NCBI GenBank assembly: GCA_910585165.1 | Contig: CAJUBX010000056.1 | Location: 1 to 15,894 of the forward strand | Length of the DNA: 15,894 nucleotides | From: an uncultured Oscillibacter sp. | GTDB taxonomy: Bacteria; Bacillota; Clostridia; Oscillospirales; Oscillospiraceae | Reading direction: 5' to 3' | Shown here: one piece after another, positions 6,705-13,867 of the stretch | How positions within the stretch are numbered: position 1 is the first letter of the stretch | How the letters are laid out: every line of letters begins with the position of its first letter | Notes under the pieces: generated by a model | What the model saw: only the letters and a program-made list of their open reading frames with translations | What the model was told of the DNA's origin: nothing | Databases searched by the model: none | Made by a program: the position numbers and the translations under genes

Positions 6705-7874
6705 ATGAAACAAAAGAAGACCCTTTCCAATGTCCTTCGGCGGCTGGAGGCGGCGCTTTTGGCGGCGGGGACGCTGTGGGCTGCGGCCGTCACCGCCGGA
6801 AGCGACACGGCCCCGGCGGCGTTTTCAGCCCTGGCGGAGGCCCTGCCGGAGCGGGCCCTGCGCTGGGAGCTGGGGGACCTTGGGCCCGGGGACGGCCTGA
6901 CTCCGGCGGCGGCACTGGCCATCGGGGAGTCCCCGCTGCTGCTGGCGGCCCGGGAGGACGTGGCGGAGCTTTGGTCCCTGGAGCGGCAGGAGTCCCCGGA
7001 GGAGGACGGGGAAACCCCGGACCCCACGGTGGTGCCGGTGGAGGAAACCCCGGTGGAGCCCGCCGCCTCCCCTGCGGAGGACAACGGCGTTCCCGCCAAG
7101 ACGCTGATTCCCACGGACCCCAGCGGCTACACCGTCTGCGGGCGGGTGTACATCAGCAACTCTACAAGCCATGAGCTCTCCGCCCAGGAGCTGCAAAAGC
7201 CCTTCGCGGCGGCCCTGGGGGAGGGGGAGCCCCAGGTGCTGATTCTCCACACCCACGGAAGCGAGGCCTATACTCCCGCCCCGGGAACCTCCATCGTCTG
7301 GTCCGGGGACTACCGGACCACGGACTACCGCTATAACGTGGTGAAGGTGGGGGACGAAATGGCGGAGGTCCTGGGGGAGGAGGGCATCTCCGTCCTCCAT
7401 GACCGGACGCTGTACGACTATCCCAGCTATACCGGGGCCTATGACCGGGCCCTGGCGGCCATTCAAAAATACCTGGAGCGGTATCCCTCCATCCGCTTTG
7501 TGCTGGACGTTCACCGGGACGCCATTGAGGACGGGCAGGGAAACCAGTATAAGGTAGTCTCGGAAATTGAGGGCGCAGGGGCTGCGGCCCAGATGTCGCT
7601 GGTGATGGGCAGCGACGGCAGCGGCCTGGAGCACCCGGACTGGCTGGAAAACCTCCGCTTCGCGGCGGCGGTGCAGCAGGATATTCTGGAGCATTATCCC
7701 ACGCTGATGCGCCCGGTGCTGCTGCGGAACTCCCGGTACAACCAGCATGCCACCGCCGGATCGCTGCTGCTGGAGGCCGGGGCCGCCGGGAACTCCCCGG
7801 AGGAGGCGGCCCTGGCGGGGCGGCTGTTCGCCCAGCGGCTGGCGGCGGTTTTAAAGGAGAAGGCGGCTTTGTGA
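6705..7874 (+). CDS. spoIIP: Stage II sporulation protein P (SpoIIP), cell wall amidase/endopeptidase
   Basis: Membrane-anchored peptidoglycan hydrolase of the DMP engulfment complex (SpoIID-SpoIIM-SpoIIP), which removes stem peptides so that the mother cell membrane can move around the forespore. It has 389 residues: a short basic N-terminus, a hydrophobic anchor at about 15-32, an Ala/Glu/Pro-rich linker (to about 140), and the catalytic domain at about 145-385. Likely zinc and catalytic residues are visible: His182 and His184 in LHTHGSEAY, Glu187, and His270 in LDVHRDA. The conserved NSRYNQH and LLLEAGAAGNSPEEA blocks follow, with Glu357. The ATG at 6705 follows AGAGGTG. The gene stands alone with its own terminator and is divergent from the M16 operon. 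Confidence 0.95.
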   Translation: MKQKKTLSNVLRRLEAALLAAGTLWAAAVTAGSDTAPAAFSALAEALPERALRWELGDLGPGDGLTPAAALAIGESPLLLAAREDVAELWSLERQESPEEDGETPDPTVVPVEETPVEPAASPAEDNGVPAKTLIPTDPSGYTVCGRVYISNSTSHELSAQELQKPFAAALGEGEPQVLILHTHGSEAYTPAPGTSIVWSGDYRTTDYRYNVVKVGDEMAEVLGEEGISVLHDRTLYDYPSYTGAYDRALAAIQKYLERYPSIRFVLDVHRDAIEDGQGNQYKVVSEIEGAGAAAQMSLVMGSDGSGLEHPDWLENLRFAAAVQQDILEHYPTLMRPVLLRNSRYNQHATAGSLLLEAGAAGNSPEEAALAGRLFAQRLAAVLKEKAAL

Positions 7875-7910
7875 GAAACGGCGTCAGTCAGCGCGGGGAA
7901 AGGGGCGTAT

Positions 7911-7940
7911 GCGGGGAAAACCACGGCGGGTTTTCCCTGC
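7911..7940 (+). other. Strong hairpin downstream of spoIIP
   Basis: A 12-bp stem with one G-U pair (arms GCGGGGAAAACC and GGTTTTCCCTGC) and a six-base loop, 36 bases past the spoIIP stop. No T-run follows, so it is not a standard terminator by itself. It may protect the 3' end of the message or work with the terminator at 7966-7996. Confidence 0.55.
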
Positions 7941-7965
7941 ATGTTCAAAAAGTCCCCCGCCTGCG

Positions 7966-7996
7966 GCGGCGGCTTCGCAGGGAGCCGCCGCTTTTT
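7966..7996 (+). terminator. Intrinsic terminator after spoIIP
   Basis: A 9-bp GC-rich stem (GCGGCGGCT with AGCCGCCGC), an eight-base loop, and then five T residues with a second T-run a few bases later. The remaining bases up to arcA (7997-8082) hold only the arcA ribosome site; I could not find a convincing arcA promoter there. Confidence 0.85.
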
Positions 7997-8082
7997 GTAA
8001 TTTTTTCCGCCGCGCATGAAACCGGGAAAAGCAGGGAACCTAACATCACCCAACGATTTGAACGCAAAAGGAGTGAGCCCAT

Positions 8083-9312
8083 TTGGAAACGGGAATCCAT
8101 AATACCTCCGAAATCGGGCGGCTGAAAAAGGTCCTGCTCCACCGTCCGGGCCAGGAGCTGGAAAACCTGATGCCGGAGTACCTGGAGCGGCTGCTGTTTG
8201 ACGACATCCCCTACCTCCGGGAGGCCCAGAAGGAGCACGACGCCTTTGCCGACTGTCTCCGCCAGCAGGGCGTGGATGTGGTTTACCTCACGGATTTGGT
8301 GGTGAATTCCATCACATCCGACGAGGTCCGCAGAGAGCTGGTGGTCCAGTTCCTGGACGAGGCGGGCATCAAGGACCGGCGGAGCCGGGAACTGCTGGGA
8401 GAGTACCTTGGCAAAATGCCGGACAAGCAGATGGTCTCCACCATGATGGCCGGCGTGCGCAAGAGCCAGCTCCACGGCGAGAGCGAGAAGCTGGCGGACC
8501 TGCTGTCCGCCGCCGGGGACGGGTATCCCTTCGTGGTGGACCCCATGCCCAACCTCTATTTCACCCGGGACCCCTTCGCCACCATCGGAACCGGCGTGTC
8601 CATCCACAAGATGCTGACGGAAACCCGGAACCGGGAGACCCTGTTCGGCAAATTCATCTTTGAGCATAACCCGGAGTACAAGCACGCCCCCCGCTGGTAT
8701 GACCGGGGCGAGACCTCCTCCCTGGAGGGCGGGGACATCCTGATTCTCAGCCCCCAGGTGCTGGGCGTGGGCATCTCCCAGCGGACGAAGGGGGACTCTA
8801 TCGACACCCTGGCGGAGGCGGTGCTGACCTACAGCCAGACGAATTTCAAAAAAATCCTGGCCTTCAACATCCCCAAGAGCCGGTCCTTCATGCACCTGGA
8901 CACGGTGTTCACCATGGTGGACCGGGACAAGTTCACGGTGCATCCCAATATTCTCTCCAGCATCACGGTTTTTGTGATGGAGCTGGACGAGAACCGGAAA
9001 ATGAAGATCACCCAGGAGGACGGCCGCCTGGAGGACATCCTCAAAGAGCACCTGGGCCTGGACCATGTGACCCTCATCGAGTGCGGCCGGGGCAGCGAGG
9101 TGGACGCGGCCCGGGAACAGTGGAACGACGGCAGCAACACCCTGGCCATCGCCCCCGGCGAGGTGGTGGTGTACTCCCGGAACTATGTGACCAACCGCTC
9201 TTTGGAGGAGGCGGGGATCAAGGTCCACACCATTCCCAGCGCGGAGCTGAGCCGGGGCCGGGGCGGCCCTCGGTGCATGTCCATGCCCCTTTGGCGGGAG
9301 GACCCCGCTTAA
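8083..9312 (+). CDS. arcA: Arginine deiminase ArcA
   Basis: Cytoplasmic enzyme hydrolysing arginine to citrulline and ammonia, the first step of the arginine deiminase pathway. It has 409 residues, the usual length. Guanidino-group chemistry residues are all visible: Asp163 in FTRDPF, Glu215 in LEGGD, His271 and Asp273 in HLDTVF, Asp280, and the nucleophile Cys398 in GGPRCMSMPL near the C-terminus. It starts with TTG at 8083, nine bases after AAAAGGAG; the next residues (ETGIHNTSEIGRLKKVLLHRPG) are the standard ArcA N-terminus, so this start is well supported. It is followed on the same strand by ornithine carbamoyltransferase and a YfcC transporter. The 216-bp gap before the next gene is larger than within the M16 operon and holds a structured element, so the downstream genes may be partly independently expressed. 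Confidence 0.97.
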   Translation: METGIHNTSEIGRLKKVLLHRPGQELENLMPEYLERLLFDDIPYLREAQKEHDAFADCLRQQGVDVVYLTDLVVNSITSDEVRRELVVQFLDEAGIKDRRSRELLGEYLGKMPDKQMVSTMMAGVRKSQLHGESEKLADLLSAAGDGYPFVVDPMPNLYFTRDPFATIGTGVSIHKMLTETRNRETLFGKFIFEHNPEYKHAPRWYDRGETSSLEGGDILILSPQVLGVGISQRTKGDSIDTLAEAVLTYSQTNFKKILAFNIPKSRSFMHLDTVFTMVDRDKFTVHPNILSSITVFVMELDENRKMKITQEDGRLEDILKEHLGLDHVTLIECGRGSEVDAAREQWNDGSNTLAIAPGEVVVYSRNYVTNRSLEEAGIKVHTIPSAELSRGRGGPRCMSMPLWREDPA

Positions 9313-9313
9313 A

Positions 9314-9438
9314 GGGGAGACTTTGTCCCCCCTTAGATCCCCCCACCAGTCTGCGGACTGGTGACGCCGCCCTTGGGCAGCCGTTGGCGGCTTTGCCGCC
9401 TTACGGATGTCGCATACCCCTTTGCGGGTAAAGGCGGC
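9314..9438. repeat. Hairpin-rich intergenic element between arcA and arcB
   Basis: Fills most of the 216-bp noncoding gap. It contains a GGGGA/TCCCC hairpin right after the arcA stop, a perfect 8-bp stem CACCAGTC/GACTGGTG with a four-base loop (9344-9363), GGCGGC-TTT-GCCGCC (9386-9400), and a competing longer pairing of GCCGCCTTAC (9395-9404) with GTAAAGGCGGC (9428-9438). None has a T-run, so full termination is not expected. It could be a remnant of a dispersed repeat or a processing/stability element. Bases 9439-9514 show nothing clear. Confidence 0.5.
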
Positions 9439-9528
9439 TGGGGTCGTGGCACTTTTGTGACGCGCATGCCGCCTCAAACATGATTTCATTTTGCTAAGAC
9501 TTATATCCACAAAAGGAGGATGACCATT

Positions 9529-10527
9529 ATGGCACTCAATTTGAAAGGCCGCAGCTTTTTAACCCTGGAGGATTTTACCTCCGGCGAAATCCGCTATCTT
9601 CTGGACCTGGGCCACGATCTGAAGGCCAAGCGCCGCTCCGGCGTCTGCGAGCCCGCCCTGAAGGGAAAGCACATTGTGCTGCTCTTTGAAAAAACCTCCA
9701 CCCGGACCCGGTGCTCCTTTGAGGTGGCCGCCACCCAGGAGGGAGCTCACGTCACCTATCTGGACGCGGGCAGCTCCCAGATGGGCAAGAAGGAGTCCCT
9801 GGAGGACTCCGCCAAGGTCCTGGGCCGCTTTTTTGACGGCATCGAGTACCGGGGCTACCGCCAGCAGGTGGTGGAGGATTTGGCCAAGTGGTCCGGCGTT
9901 CCCGTCTGGAACGGCCTGACCGACTGGGACCACCCCACCCAAATCCTGGCGGACATGATGACCCTGGAGGAACACTGCGCCAAGCCCCTGCACAAAATGA
10001 AGGTGGTCTTCCCCGGCGACGTGCGGAACAACATGTGCTACGCCTGGATGATCGGCGCGGCGAAAATGGGCATGCATTTCGTGGGCCTGGGCCCCCAGGA
10101 GCTGGCCAGGCAGATGGACCAGGAGCTGGTGAAGCGGGTCTTCGCCGAGGCCCGGCGCAGCGGAGGCCTCATTGAAATCACCGACGATCCGGGCTCCCTC
10201 AAGGATGCGGATATGATCTACGGCGACATCTGGGCCTCCATGGGCGAGGAGGACCTGATTCCCAAGCGGGCGGAGCTGCTCTCTCCCTTCCGGGTGACGG
10301 AGGAAACCCTGAAGGCCACGGGGAACCCGGACGTACTCTATATGCACTGCCTGCCCTCCTTCCACGACTTTGAGACCAAGCTCGCCAAGGAGTGGAAGGA
10401 CAAGGGCGTGGACATCCGGGAGGTCACCGACGAGGTCTTCCGGGGCCGCCACAGCGTGGTCTTTGACGAGGCGGAGAACCGAATGCACTCCATCAAGGCC
10501 GTCCTTGTGGCCACCATCGGGAAGTAA
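9529..10527 (+). CDS. arcB: Ornithine carbamoyltransferase (catabolic type by context)
   Basis: Converts citrulline and phosphate to ornithine and carbamoyl phosphate in the arginine deiminase pathway; the same enzyme family runs the reverse reaction in arginine synthesis (ArgF). It has 332 residues. The carbamoyl phosphate motif STRTR is at 57-61, DHPTQ at 134-138, the ornithine-binding SMG at 237-239, and HCLP at 273-276 with the active-site cysteine 274. I chose the ATG at 9529, nine bases after AAAAGGAGG. The in-frame ATG at 9520 directly abuts that ribosome site and so is unlikely to be used. The catabolic role rests on its position between arcA and an ArcD-like transporter; sequence motifs alone do not separate ArcB from ArgF. 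Confidence 0.93.
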   Translation: MALNLKGRSFLTLEDFTSGEIRYLLDLGHDLKAKRRSGVCEPALKGKHIVLLFEKTSTRTRCSFEVAATQEGAHVTYLDAGSSQMGKKESLEDSAKVLGRFFDGIEYRGYRQQVVEDLAKWSGVPVWNGLTDWDHPTQILADMMTLEEHCAKPLHKMKVVFPGDVRNNMCYAWMIGAAKMGMHFVGLGPQELARQMDQELVKRVFAEARRSGGLIEITDDPGSLKDADMIYGDIWASMGEEDLIPKRAELLSPFRVTEETLKATGNPDVLYMHCLPSFHDFETKLAKEWKDKGVDIREVTDEVFRGRHSVVFDEAENRMHSIKAVLVATIGK

Positions 10528-10541
10528 AGGGGGCCTTCCCT

Positions 10542-11930
10542 TTGGAAAGAGCGAAATTCCGTATGCCCACGGCATACACCATCCTGTTCCTTCTCATCAT
10601 TCTGGTGGCCCTTTGCACCTGGCTGGTCCCGGCGGGGGCTTACCAGTACGTGGACGAGGCCCCGGTGGCGGGAACCTACCACGCCGTGGCCCAGAGCCCC
10701 CAGGGGGCGGGGGCGGTGCTGAAAGCCGCCTTTGCCGGGTTCTACGACGCGGTGGACGTGTGTGTCTTCATCCTGATGGTAGGCGGCTTCCTGGGGGTGG
10801 TCATGAAGACCGGGGCGGTGGACGCGGGCGTAGGCCGGATTATCCAGCGCCTGGGCGGGAAAGAAAAATGGCTTATCCCGATTTTGATGATTGCCTTCGG
10901 CCTGGGGGGCACCACCTATGGCATGTGGGAGGAGACCATGGCCTTCTATCCCCTGCTGATCCCCGTTTTTCTGGCGGCGGGCTATGATGCGGTGGTGGGC
11001 ATCTCCGTTATTCTGCTGGGAGCCGGGGCGGGCGTCATCAGCTCCACCGTCAACCCCTTCGCAACCGGCATCGCCGCAGGCTTCGCCGGGGTCTCCCTGG
11101 GAGACGGCATCCTGCTCCGGGCCCTCCAGTGGATTGTCTTCGAGGCGGCGGCCATCTGGTTCGTGATGGCCTACGCCGCCCGGGTGAAGCGGGACCCCGC
11201 CCGGTCCGTTGTCGGCGTGGGCGCGGGAAAAATCCAGGCCAACATGGAAGAGCTGGTGGAGTTCACCCCCAAGCGCAAGCTCATCATGGCTGTCTTCACC
11301 CTGACCTTCCTTATCATGATCTACGGCGTTATCCCCTTCGACGAGATGGGCCTGCCCCTGCCGGCCCTGGGCTGGTGGTTCCCGGAGCTCAGCGCGCTGT
11401 TTCTGGTGTCCGGCGTTATTATCGGCCTTATCGACCGCATGGGGGAGGAGACCATTGCCGAGACCTATGTGGCGGGCTGCGCGGACCTTTTGGGCGTGGC
11501 CCTGATCATTGGCATCAGCCGGGGCATCACCGTGCTGATGAACGACGGGCAGATTACGGGCACCATCCTCCACTGGGGCGAGCGGGCCCTCTCCGGGGCG
11601 GGGCCGGTGAGCTTCGTGCTGCTGGTATACCTGCTGTACCTGCCATTGACGGTGCTGATCCCCTCCTCCTCGGGCCTTGCCACCTTGTCGGTGCCGGTTA
11701 TGGCCCCTCTGGGCCGCTTTGCGGGCGTGGGAGGCGATCTGGTGGTAACGGCCTTCCAGTCCGCCTCGGGCCTTGTGAACATCATCACCCCCACGGCGGC
11801 GGTGGTGATGGGTGCCCTGGCCCTGGGCCATGTGCCCTATGACAAGTGGGTGAAATACGTCTGGAAGCTGATTTTGTATTTCTTCTTGCTGACGCTGGCC
11901 TTTTTGATTTTAGGCGTGGCGCTGAACTGA
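10542..11930 (+). CDS. arcD: YfcC-family membrane transporter, probable arginine/ornithine exchanger
   Basis: Polytopic membrane protein of 462 residues, about 12 predicted helices, of the YfcC/DcuC-like branch of the ion transporter superfamily, whose members serve as ArcD in many Firmicute arginine deiminase loci. Family features seen: an N-terminal MPTAYTILF before helix 1 (11-33), the GTTYGMWEE loop (123-131), SSTVNPFATGIAAGF (167-181), and near the C-terminus IPSSSGLATLSVPVMAPL and GLVNIITPTAA. It starts with TTG at 10542, eight bases after AAAGGGGG; the ATG at 10563 would remove the conserved basic leader. It lies 14 bp after arcB and is surely cotranscribed with it. I infer arginine uptake coupled to ornithine export; C4-dicarboxylate or other amino acid transport remains possible, since YfcC substrates vary. 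Confidence 0.85.
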   Translation: MERAKFRMPTAYTILFLLIILVALCTWLVPAGAYQYVDEAPVAGTYHAVAQSPQGAGAVLKAAFAGFYDAVDVCVFILMVGGFLGVVMKTGAVDAGVGRIIQRLGGKEKWLIPILMIAFGLGGTTYGMWEETMAFYPLLIPVFLAAGYDAVVGISVILLGAGAGVISSTVNPFATGIAAGFAGVSLGDGILLRALQWIVFEAAAIWFVMAYAARVKRDPARSVVGVGAGKIQANMEELVEFTPKRKLIMAVFTLTFLIMIYGVIPFDEMGLPLPALGWWFPELSALFLVSGVIIGLIDRMGEETIAETYVAGCADLLGVALIIGISRGITVLMNDGQITGTILHWGERALSGAGPVSFVLLVYLLYLPLTVLIPSSSGLATLSVPVMAPLGRFAGVGGDLVVTAFQSASGLVNIITPTAAVVMGALALGHVPYDKWVKYVWKLILYFFLLTLAFLILGVALN

Positions 11931-11932
11931 GG

Positions 11933-11964
11933 AAAAAAACCACCGGCTCAAAAGAGCCGGTGGT
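11933..11964 (-). terminator. Intrinsic terminator for the minus-strand glyoxalase operon
   Basis: On the minus strand an 11-bp perfect stem (ACCACCGGCTC with GAGCCGGTGGT) and a four-base loop are followed by a run of T (7 in all, the first closing the stem). It lies about 200 bases past the stop of the glyoxalase-like gene, at the far end of the intergenic region, and is the exact inverse of the terminator at 12128-12156. Confidence 0.8.
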
Positions 11965-12156
11965 CAGCTTGTCGAAAAAGTCTTTTCGACAAGCTGCTGC
12001 AAATTTTCAGAACTTCAAAAAGTTCTGAAAATTTAGGATTTCAATAGTGCAGGGAACCCTTCCTGGGTTCCCCGCACACACCCTTCCTTCCCGTTGAATG
12101 ACTCCTACGGGTTTCTCGACAGCCTGAACCACCGGCTCTTTTGAGCCGGTGGTTTT
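11936..12156. repeat. Hairpin array with terminal inverted repeats (MITE-like or bidirectional termination element)
   Basis: A 221-bp noncoding block of five consecutive hairpins: 11939-11964 (11-bp stem), 11965-11996 (14-bp perfect stem), 12001-12034 (15-bp perfect stem), 12047-12077 (13-bp stem with one mismatch) and 12128-12153 (11-bp stem). The outer two are identical in inverted orientation. The inverted similarity continues inward (left CAGCTTGTCGAAAAAG; right, complemented, TCAGGCTGTCGAGAAAC), giving imperfect terminal inverted repeats of about 45 bp. No coding frame and no clear target duplication were found. It sits between converging operons. The origin could be a miniature transposable element that also supplies terminators. 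Confidence 0.65.
12128..12156 (+). terminator. Intrinsic terminator for the arc operon
   Basis: The same 11-bp stem as at 11939-11964, with a TTTT loop, followed by T residues to 12156 on the plus strand. It is the first hairpin with a T-run after the transporter gene, about 200 bases downstream. Arc and glyoxalase transcripts would thus overlap in antisense over the whole element. Confidence 0.75.
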
Positions 12157-12162
12157 CCGCTT

Positions 12163-12522
12163 TCACGGAATAATCTCAATCCAGTACCCGTCCGGGTCGG
12201 CGATGAAATAGATGCCCATGGCGGGATTTTCAAAGCAGACGCAGCCCATCTCCTTGTGCTTGGCATAGGCCGCCTCGTAATCCGGGGCCTTGAGGGCCAG
12301 GTGGAACTCGCACTCCCCCAGATCGTACTTCTGCGGGTGGTCCCGCAGCCATGTAAGCTCCAGGCGGAAGGTGGTTCTCCGGTCCCCCAGGAAGACGATG
12401 ACAAAGCTGCCGTCCTCCGCTTCCTTCCGGCGGACCGGATTCAGGCCCAGAGCCTCCTTGTAAAATTTCAGGGAGCGGTCCAAATCCGTGACGTTGAAGT
12501 TGAAGTGGTTGAAGGTATACAT
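12163..12522 (-). CDS. Glyoxalase/VOC-superfamily protein, lactoylglutathione lyase-like
   Basis: A 119-residue single-domain protein of the vicinal oxygen chelate fold (two beta-alpha-beta-beta-beta modules). Metal ligands fall where E. coli glyoxalase I has them: His6 (FNHFNF), Glu55 (RLELT), His74 (CEFHLAL) and Glu116 near the C-terminus (WIEIIP). It may therefore bind nickel or zinc and act on the hemithioacetal of methylglyoxal or a related thiol adduct. The thiol partner is unknown, as many Firmicutes lack glutathione. The length is slightly below that of GloA (135), and VOC members with other roles exist. The ATG follows AGGGAGG six bases upstream. The gene lies 12 bp downstream of the HAD hydrolase, last in a three-gene unit. 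Confidence 0.85.
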   Translation of the reverse strand: MYTFNHFNFNVTDLDRSLKFYKEALGLNPVRRKEAEDGSFVIVFLGDRRTTFRLELTWLRDHPQKYDLGECEFHLALKAPDYEAAYAKHKEMGCVCFENPAMGIYFIADPDGYWIEIIP

Positions 12523-12534
12523 ACGCCGCCTCCC

Positions 12535-13287
12535 TCAGCCCGCCTGGCGGTCTTTCAGGATGGAGTAGACCTCGTAAATATCCTGGATGGTGTAGGTGGC
12601 CTGAACATCCTTGGGCACGCCGCCGTCCCGGGACTGGGTCAGGAAGGAGTGGATGTGGAACGTGGCACCGAAGCCCAGGTTCTGGGGCCCAATCACATCC
12701 CGGGAGTAGGTATCGCCCACATAGGCGCAGGTCTTGGGCTCCGAACGAATCTGATTCAAAGAGACCAGGAAGATGTTGGGGTCCGGCTTGCGGTAACCGG
12801 TGACGGAGGAGAGGGTCACATCCTGGAAGTAATCCCGGATGCCGTACTCCTCCAGCGTGCGGAAGACCTGGTAGAGGGCGGCGGTGTTGCTGATGACGCC
12901 CAGCTTCATGCCAAGGCCCTTCAGCCCCTCCAGCATCTCCTTCACGCGGGGGCGGAGCCGGCGGTGGTAATGGGTGACCTCCCACATGTGGGCCAGCTCC
13001 TCGGAAAAGGGCTTCACGGTGTCAAAGTCCAGCCCCAGCTCCGTCAAAATGTAATTCCCCCAAATCTCCTCGGGCTTCAGCTCCCGGTTGGTGGGGCTGC
13101 GGTAGGCGGCGTAGCGGTCCCAGCCGTCGGCAAAGGCCTGGATAGCGGCAGGGATGTCCAGGGACAGGGGGTGGCCGTGGGCCGCCAGGATACGGAGGAC
13201 GCCCTCGGCGGAGGCCTTCTTGCTGGCTTCGTCAATGAAAATATCCTCCAGAGTCCCGCCCATGTCAAACAATACGGTATCAATCAT
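12535..13287 (-). CDS. HAD-superfamily hydrolase with altered motif I
   Basis: Probable small-molecule phosphatase, 250 residues, with an alpha-helical cap between motifs I and II (about 15-110). Motif I is FDMGGTL: the nucleophile Asp8 is present but the usual second Asp (acid/base, DxD) is Gly10. Motif II is Ser133 in GVISNT, motif III is Lys167 in GYRKPDP, and motif IV is GDTYSRD with Asp192 and Asp197. The Gly form occurs in some HAD subgroups, so the protein may still be active, perhaps with slower turnover or another acid/base residue. The ribosome site is weak (GTGAG near the ATG), but the start lies six bases after the membrane protein's stop, so coupling is likely. The substrate is unknown. 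Confidence 0.87.
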   Translation of the reverse strand: MIDTVLFDMGGTLEDIFIDEASKKASAEGVLRILAAHGHPLSLDIPAAIQAFADGWDRYAAYRSPTNRELKPEEIWGNYILTELGLDFDTVKPFSEELAHMWEVTHYHRRLRPRVKEMLEGLKGLGMKLGVISNTAALYQVFRTLEEYGIRDYFQDVTLSSVTGYRKPDPNIFLVSLNQIRSEPKTCAYVGDTYSRDVIGPQNLGFGATFHIHSFLTQSRDGGVPKDVQATYTIQDIYEVYSILKDRQAG

Positions 13288-13293
13288 AAATTC

Positions 13294-13839
13294 TCACTGC
13301 CTTTTCCAAGGCCGTGCCGCTTTTCCGGCAGGGGGCCTTTTTTTCCAATATAAGTTGTACGCCAAAAAAGACGAACTCAGGCCCAGCGCCAGGGGCGCCA
13401 GGGTGAACATTCCGAAAAATTGGAGGACCAGCCCAATGCCCTCCCCGTCCGAGAGAAACATCAGAATCAGCGCAATCAGGCTGGCCAGAAGAAGCAGCGC
13501 CAGCCAGACGTAGGCGGCCGGAAGCAGCCGCTTGTCGCCGGGAAGCAGCCACACCAGGGAAGCTGCTGCCGTCCCCGCAGCGGCGGGAACCAGGGCTTCC
13601 GTCAGGCTGACCAGCCAGACGGGAAAGCCCGTCCCCGCCAGAAGACCGTCCAGCCATGGGGTGAACAGGGCAAAGCAGCCGCCATAGAGGACCAGCAGGA
13701 CCCAGCAGAGGCAGAAGGAGTACAGCAGAATCGTGCTCTTTACCCTGCCGTTTTCCGTCATCTGGAACGCGCCCCAGAATTTGTCCGCGAACTTGCCAAT
13801 CCGTTCGTCGATCTCTTTTTGCCGGATGGGATTTGCCAT
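13294..13839 (-). CDS. Hypothetical four-helix membrane protein
   Basis: I do not recognise a family. The 181 residues comprise a charged cytoplasmic N-terminus (1-34, with NPIRQKEIDERIGKFADKF), four hydrophobic segments at about 36-60, 73-99, 106-129 and 135-165, and a basic C-terminus (KKRPPAGKAARPWKRQ), consistent with both ends inside the cell. The ATG follows AAGGAGG by six bases, a strong site. It is the first gene of the unit with the HAD hydrolase (six-base gap) and the glyoxalase-like gene. No clear promoter is visible upstream, where a palindromic element (13868-13982) lies. Confidence 0.75.
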   Translation of the reverse strand: MANPIRQKEIDERIGKFADKFWGAFQMTENGRVKSTILLYSFCLCWVLLVLYGGCFALFTPWLDGLLAGTGFPVWLVSLTEALVPAAAGTAAASLVWLLPGDKRLLPAAYVWLALLLLASLIALILMFLSDGEGIGLVLQFFGMFTLAPLALGLSSSFLAYNLYWKKRPPAGKAARPWKRQ

Positions 13840-13867
13840 GGGATTCCTCCTTAAAAAGCCTGGAAAC

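Noticed and set aside
6705..7874. Classifying the spoIIP protein as an ordinary N-acetylmuramoyl-L-alanine amidase of the AmiC type
   Set aside because: The HTHGSEAY, DVHRDA and NSRYNQH set with an N-terminal membrane anchor and acidic linker is the SpoIIP arrangement; AmiC-type signatures are absent.
7945..9510. 521-residue minus-strand open frame opposite arcA
   Set aside because: It runs through the arcA coding region and both flanking noncoding hairpin regions; its His/Gly/Val-rich composition mirrors arcA codons.
9520..9528. ATG at 9520 as start of ornithine carbamoyltransferase
   Set aside because: It touches the AAAAGGAGG ribosome site with no spacing; the ATG at 9529 has ideal spacing.
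10338..11831. 497-residue minus-strand open frame opposite the transporter
   Set aside because: It has His/Gln/Gly-rich composition from the complement of a membrane-protein gene; no start signal or motif.
11936..12156. CRISPR array in the hairpin-rich region
   Set aside because: There are no regularly spaced direct repeats with unique spacers; the repeats are inverted and of different sequence, and no cas gene is near.
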